Below, piece after piece: positions 61,472-64,000 of a stretch of 64,000 nucleotides of DNA. This DNA comes from Neotamlana nanhaiensis. GTDB lineage: Bacteria; Bacteroidota; Bacteroidia; Flavobacteriales; Flavobacteriaceae. The stretch lies in NCBI RefSeq assembly GCF_000943555.1, contig NZ_JTDV01000003.1, positions 1 to 64,000 of the forward strand, given 5' to 3'. How positions within the stretch are numbered: the stretch's first letter is position 1; each line of letters begins with the position of its first letter. The translations under genes and the position numbers were made by a program. A model generated the notes under the pieces. It worked only from the letters and a program-made list of their open reading frames with translations. It was not told the DNA's origin and made no database searches.

Positions 61472-62980
61472 TTAATTTTTCTTCACATTTGAAAAATTAT
61501 ATTTTTTTAGTGTCTGTTGAAGAATTTTCCAATGATTCCGAAGTTGTCTTTTTATTTCAGGTGCATTTAAGTCTTCTGAAGCTTTGTAGGCATATCGTAT
61601 ATAGTTGCCTCTATATTTTTTTTCGAAATAGTCCGTTTTAGGTTCTCCATCAATAAAATCAGTTCGTTTTGATGGTAATTTTCTTGTTTTTACGCCCTTG
61701 AAAGAATATAAACGATAAATTTTTCTTTTAAAAATAGCACCTTCATCTATTAGTTTAACTTCCTTCAAGTTTTCAACTCGCTTATTTTTTCTTTTGACGG
61801 CCTGTTTCATTCTCCTATAAAATGAAGCAAGGTTTTTAGATTTAATAAGAGTTTGATAACCGTAAAACTCAAAGCCTAAATAATTTAGAGGTACATTTTC
61901 TTTTAAAGAACCATCGTCTTCAATTTTGTAAGATTGTAAGCGATTTTTATTTGGTCTGAACAGAGTTTTTTCTGTTTTTTCAAAGGAAATTGTAAGGTCT
62001 ATTTTTTCAATTTGTTTTTTTACAAATTTTTCAACGAAATTGATTTGTTCTTTGTTACAAAGTAAGATAATATCATCAGAATATCTCCTGTAAAAAATTT
62101 TATGTTTTTGGGTGAGTTCATTAACGATAGATTCGTCAAATGATAACATATAAATATTGGCTAAAATTGCACTAATTGGAAGTCCTTGTGGTATACCTTT
62201 TAATAAACCGTTTTTGTCTTTTTTTTGGTTCTTATAAATTATGATATCACTTTCAATCAAGTCTTTTATGCTTTCAAAAAAAGCGTGTTTTCCATTTTTT
62301 TTGTTCTCAGCAAGTTTTTTTTCATCGAAATGACCATTTTTAGTTTTTAGGTCGCTGAGTTTAACATATGAAAATCGCGTAGTTGCTTTAAACAAATTAT
62401 AATGATCTTTAGGCAATGTTTTCGAACCTAAAGTTTTCGCCCAAGCAAGTTTTAACTTTTTATGGTTTAAACTTGGAAAAAAATTTTCAATATCTAAAAC
62501 TAGAGCTACACAATTTTGTCTTCGTTTAATTTCATCAAAAACATCTTTTGCAAAATGAACATTATTTTTAAACTTTAAATCATCATCTGTTTTTATTTGT
62601 CGATACGCTGTTATGGTATTTGACAAAATAGGATTTTTATCTAAATAGCTTTCGTATTTTGGAGTAATTAATTGCTGAGTATAGTACGAAAATATATGGG
62701 CATCAATATGTGTGGCAAATAAAATCTCTCTTACTTTAGCATTGGATGTTATTTTACCATTTTTATTTTTCTTGTGAGATCGTTTAAAGATTCCGTTGTG
62801 ATTGGATAGTTTATAGCGCCTTTGTTTTAATTCTTTAAAGATTAAAGGAAAAAAGGAATGTTTAGTTATGTTTTTGGGATTAGAAATGTATTTAAAAACT
62901 TTTCCTCTAGAAGCATGTGGTGTTCTATTAGAAAAATGAATATAACCTCTGTCTTTAAACCAATCTTTTTTTTGCTTCAT
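61472..62980 (-). CDS. Reverse transcriptase of the UG/DRT class, probably DRT2-like, 502 aa
   Basis: This is a group-unknown reverse transcriptase with all polymerase motifs. RT motif A is VLDIENFF (161-168, catalytic D163), motif B is GIPQGLPISAILANIYM (262-278), and motif C is YRRYSDDIILL (297-307, YxDD at 300-303). Motif D/E lies at LNYLGFEFYGYQTLIKSK (365-382). The N-terminus, with WFKDRGYIHF (7-16), KHSFFPLI and NNVHFAKDVF (139-148), and the C-terminal thumb, with IFKRKIYRLY and NYIRYAYKASEDLNAPEIKR, resemble UG2/DRT2 proteins as I remember them. There is no maturase X domain, endonuclease or retron msr-msd. DRT2-class RTs copy an upstream ncRNA and defend against phage. Upstream lies a 456-nt structured, gene-poor region, as expected. 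The assignment to DRT2 rather than another UG group is tentative. Confidence 0.85.
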   Translation of the reverse strand: MKQKKDWFKDRGYIHFSNRTPHASRGKVFKYISNPKNITKHSFFPLIFKELKQRRYKLSNHNGIFKRSHKKNKNGKITSNAKVREILFATHIDAHIFSYYTQQLITPKYESYLDKNPILSNTITAYRQIKTDDDLKFKNNVHFAKDVFDEIKRRQNCVALVLDIENFFPSLNHKKLKLAWAKTLGSKTLPKDHYNLFKATTRFSYVKLSDLKTKNGHFDEKKLAENKKNGKHAFFESIKDLIESDIIIYKNQKKDKNGLLKGIPQGLPISAILANIYMLSFDESIVNELTQKHKIFYRRYSDDIILLCNKEQINFVEKFVKKQIEKIDLTISFEKTEKTLFRPNKNRLQSYKIEDDGSLKENVPLNYLGFEFYGYQTLIKSKNLASFYRRMKQAVKRKNKRVENLKEVKLIDEGAIFKRKIYRLYSFKGVKTRKLPSKRTDFIDGEPKTDYFEKKYRGNYIRYAYKASEDLNAPEIKRQLRNHWKILQQTLKKYNFSNVKKN

Positions 62981-63436
62981 AACTATTTAAAGTAAGAGAA
63001 GTTCTCGCGCGTATTTATTGCAGAATAAAACTTACATCTTACTAGAAGACTGAACCAATAGCCGAATTCTCGACCCACGCTGCAATTATACGTAACAAAT
63101 AAATACATATACAATATGATAGTAAATATTCTTCTGATAGTAAACATAGCTTTAGAAATCTCCAATTTATCCATGTACTGGGGAGTTATCAAAGACCTAG
63201 CAAGAATTTGTTCAACACTATTAATAGTGGCAGGACAAAGTTCTTGTGTATTAAATTCTAATAGTTTAACTTACAGTATACTTAATCTCCATATTTATTA
63301 AACCCTCTGAAGGTCGGATTAAGTGATTAACCTATTGTTAATACAGTAGTTCAACAAATGTTTTATTCCCTTTAACTAAAGAACTTCCTTACTTTGAGGT
63401 AAATATATATATTTAATTGATTTTAAAATATTTATA
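62981..63436 (-). ncRNA. Candidate template ncRNA region upstream of the RT (structured)
   Basis: This 456-nt interval has no conventional gene. In the RT sense it contains, in order, the hairpin ATTAAC-N5-GTTAAT (63326-63342), a stem ACTTAATC/GATTAAGT (63280-63287 with 63317-63324), and a 46-nt hairpin (63201-63246). That hairpin has 6-bp and 5-bp segments, one bulge, and an apical CACTA-TTAA-TAGTG. A stop-free frame of 95 codons (63270 down to 62986) overlaps the hairpin and ends 2 nt before the RT start codon. DRT2-type loci have a structured ncRNA of roughly this size in exactly this place, copied by the RT. The ncRNA boundaries are not determined here and no exact promoter box was found, so the call is inference from structure and position. 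Confidence 0.5.
62983..63174 (-). CDS. Possible short ORF upstream of the RT, 63 aa
   Basis: Within the stop-free frame the first ATG (63174) would give a 63-residue protein with one hydrophobic segment (RRIFTIILYMYLFVTYNC) and a basic aromatic-rich tail. Its stop is 2 nt from the RT start codon. It could be a small coupled gene. Alternatively, the frame may matter only in a repeated cDNA (see finding). No family is recognised. Confidence 0.3.
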   Translation of the reverse strand: MDKLEISKAMFTIRRIFTIILYMYLFVTYNCSVGREFGYWFSLLVRCKFYSAINTRENFSYFK

Positions 63437-64000
63437 ATGCCGAAAAATAAATTTAATTTGGGTGAAATAGTTACATTTAAGTCTCATCCATTATTGTATG
63501 ATTATTATATAAGAGGAGATGGTAAATTAGTACCTCCATTTCTGGTTATTTCAGAGATTGAGTTTGAAAATAAAAGTAAAAAAGTAGTTGAAGAAGTAAC
63601 AGGTTCTAAAATTGCTGAAAAAGTAAAGTATAAATGTGTGTTTTTTGATGATAATAGGTCTCAATTTAAAGAGGTTTTTGTTTATCAAAGTATGTTGGAG
63701 AGTTTTAAAAGCATATGTATCGCTAGAAATAATGAAGTTGATAAAAAAGAAACCTATGAAAGTCTTATTTCAGAGGCATCATTATACACTGTTCCTAATT
63801 ACGAGTATTCAAAAATAGTTTATTTTAAAACTAAAAAGTTTGAGATTTTTAAAAAGCGAATCTCTGTTAGACAGATAAAGAAGAAAAATAAAATTATAGA
63901 CAAAGAGATTATTCAATATGTTGTTAACTATGCAACTCCAGATTTTGTTTTAACCGGTATAAAAAAGCAGATTCCTGAGAACAAATTTTATTCAAATGGA
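63437..64000 (+). CDS. Unrecognised protein, partial (runs off the window), at least 188 aa
   Basis: The frame is open from the ATG at 63437 to the window end with no stop. The N-terminal sequence starts MPKNKFNLGEIVTFKSHPLL, continues YDYYIRGDGKLVPPFLVISE, and includes KVKYKCVFFDDNRSQFKEVF, KIVYFKTKKFEIFKKRISVR and IIQYVVNYATPDFVLTGIKK. It looks like a beta-rich N-terminal domain with Lys/Phe-rich strands. I recall similar lone proteins in Bacteroidota but no function. It is divergent from the RT locus. Promoter unclear. Because only the N-terminus is visible, it could belong to a larger nuclease, helicase or other effector in the same accessory region. Confidence 0.6.
   Translation, partial: MPKNKFNLGEIVTFKSHPLLYDYYIRGDGKLVPPFLVISEIEFENKSKKVVEEVTGSKIAEKVKYKCVFFDDNRSQFKEVFVYQSMLESFKSICIARNNEVDKKETYESLISEASLYTVPNYEYSKIVYFKTKKFEIFKKRISVRQIKKKNKIIDKEIIQYVVNYATPDFVLTGIKKQIPENKFYSNG

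Noticed and set aside
63116-63301. A 61-codon open frame on the plus strand, antisense to the RT upstream region
   Set aside because: It is hydrophobic and short, lacks a promoter box, and overlaps the stronger minus-strand open frame and hairpins. It is probably a by-product of the AT-rich structured sequence, so it is not annotated as a gene.
62981-63436. Retron msr-msd structure upstream of the RT
   Set aside because: I could not find the paired inverted a1/a2 ends with the branching guanosine context, and the RT lacks the retron VTG and NAXXH-type motifs. A DRT-type ncRNA fits better.

Overview
The window looks like a chromosomal segment of a marine or soil Flavobacteriia (Bacteroidota) member. 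The evidence is the low GC content, the recurring -7 promoter box TAnnTTTG, the near absence of Shine-Dalgarno sequences, a fused CcoN-CcoO cbb3 oxidase, type IX secretion (T9SS) sorting tails on two exported proteins, a short CarB without the allosteric domain, and the rpmH-carB order. No rRNA, tRNA, CRISPR array or intact insertion sequence was seen. LAYOUT. 1-1.75 kb: accessory edge with two unrecognised or nuclease-like small genes, the 3' relic of an IS110-like transposase, and a membrane protein of unknown role. 1.8-10.5 kb: cbb3-type cytochrome oxidase cluster, all on the minus strand, in the order ccoI, ccoS, ccoNO, ccoQ, ccoP, ccoG, ccoH and a TauE/SafE-like membrane protein. 10.6-14.5 kb, divergent: a FixL-like PAS histidine kinase, a response regulator fused to a CRP/FNR DNA-binding module, a tandem universal stress protein and an FNR-like regulator. 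FNR-type palindromes with matching -7 boxes precede ccoI, ccoS-ccoNOQP and the stress protein, so this block reads as a self-contained oxygen-responsive regulon. 14.5-18.2 kb: a YdeI-like protein and two exported peptidases (M1 and M28). 18.3-26.3 kb: fatty-acid beta-oxidation operon (MarR regulator, 3-hydroxyacyl-CoA dehydrogenase/enoyl-CoA hydratase, thiolase, acyl-CoA dehydrogenase) and an acyl-CoA synthetase. 26.4-34.7 kb: purL, carrying an in-frame palindromic repeat insertion, a fructosamine kinase, a secreted endonuclease I and an RsmB-type rRNA methyltransferase. 34.8-37.7 kb: a YCF48-like lipoprotein and an ECF sigma/anti-sigma-like/Spy-like trio. 37.8-53.2 kb: housekeeping genes (MsbA-like ABC exporter, phosphohexomutase, glycosyltransferase, rpmE2, GlmU-like protein, peptide-binding lipoprotein, mtaB, lytic transglycosylase, cardiolipin synthase, rpmH). 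53.3-61.4 kb: carB, an M43 secreted protease, an acyl-CoA thioesterase and rmuC. 61.5-64 kb: an accessory locus with a reverse transcriptase resembling the UG2/DRT2 class of anti-phage RTs. It is preceded by a 456-nt strongly structured region that contains a 95-codon stop-free frame in the RT sense, and a divergent unrecognised gene runs off the window. MOST INTERESTING. (1) The RT with its structured upstream region is a candidate template-ncRNA defence system of the kind that makes a repeat cDNA. (2) The FixL/FixJ-FixK-like oxygen circuit has three predicted FNR boxes in matching geometry. (3) A 60-bp palindromic repeat has been domesticated inside purL. Several related palindromic repeats lie in intergenic regions, and two of them form long bidirectional hairpins at convergent gene ends. 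Statements about family function rest on recognised motifs and general knowledge. No database or folding program was run.
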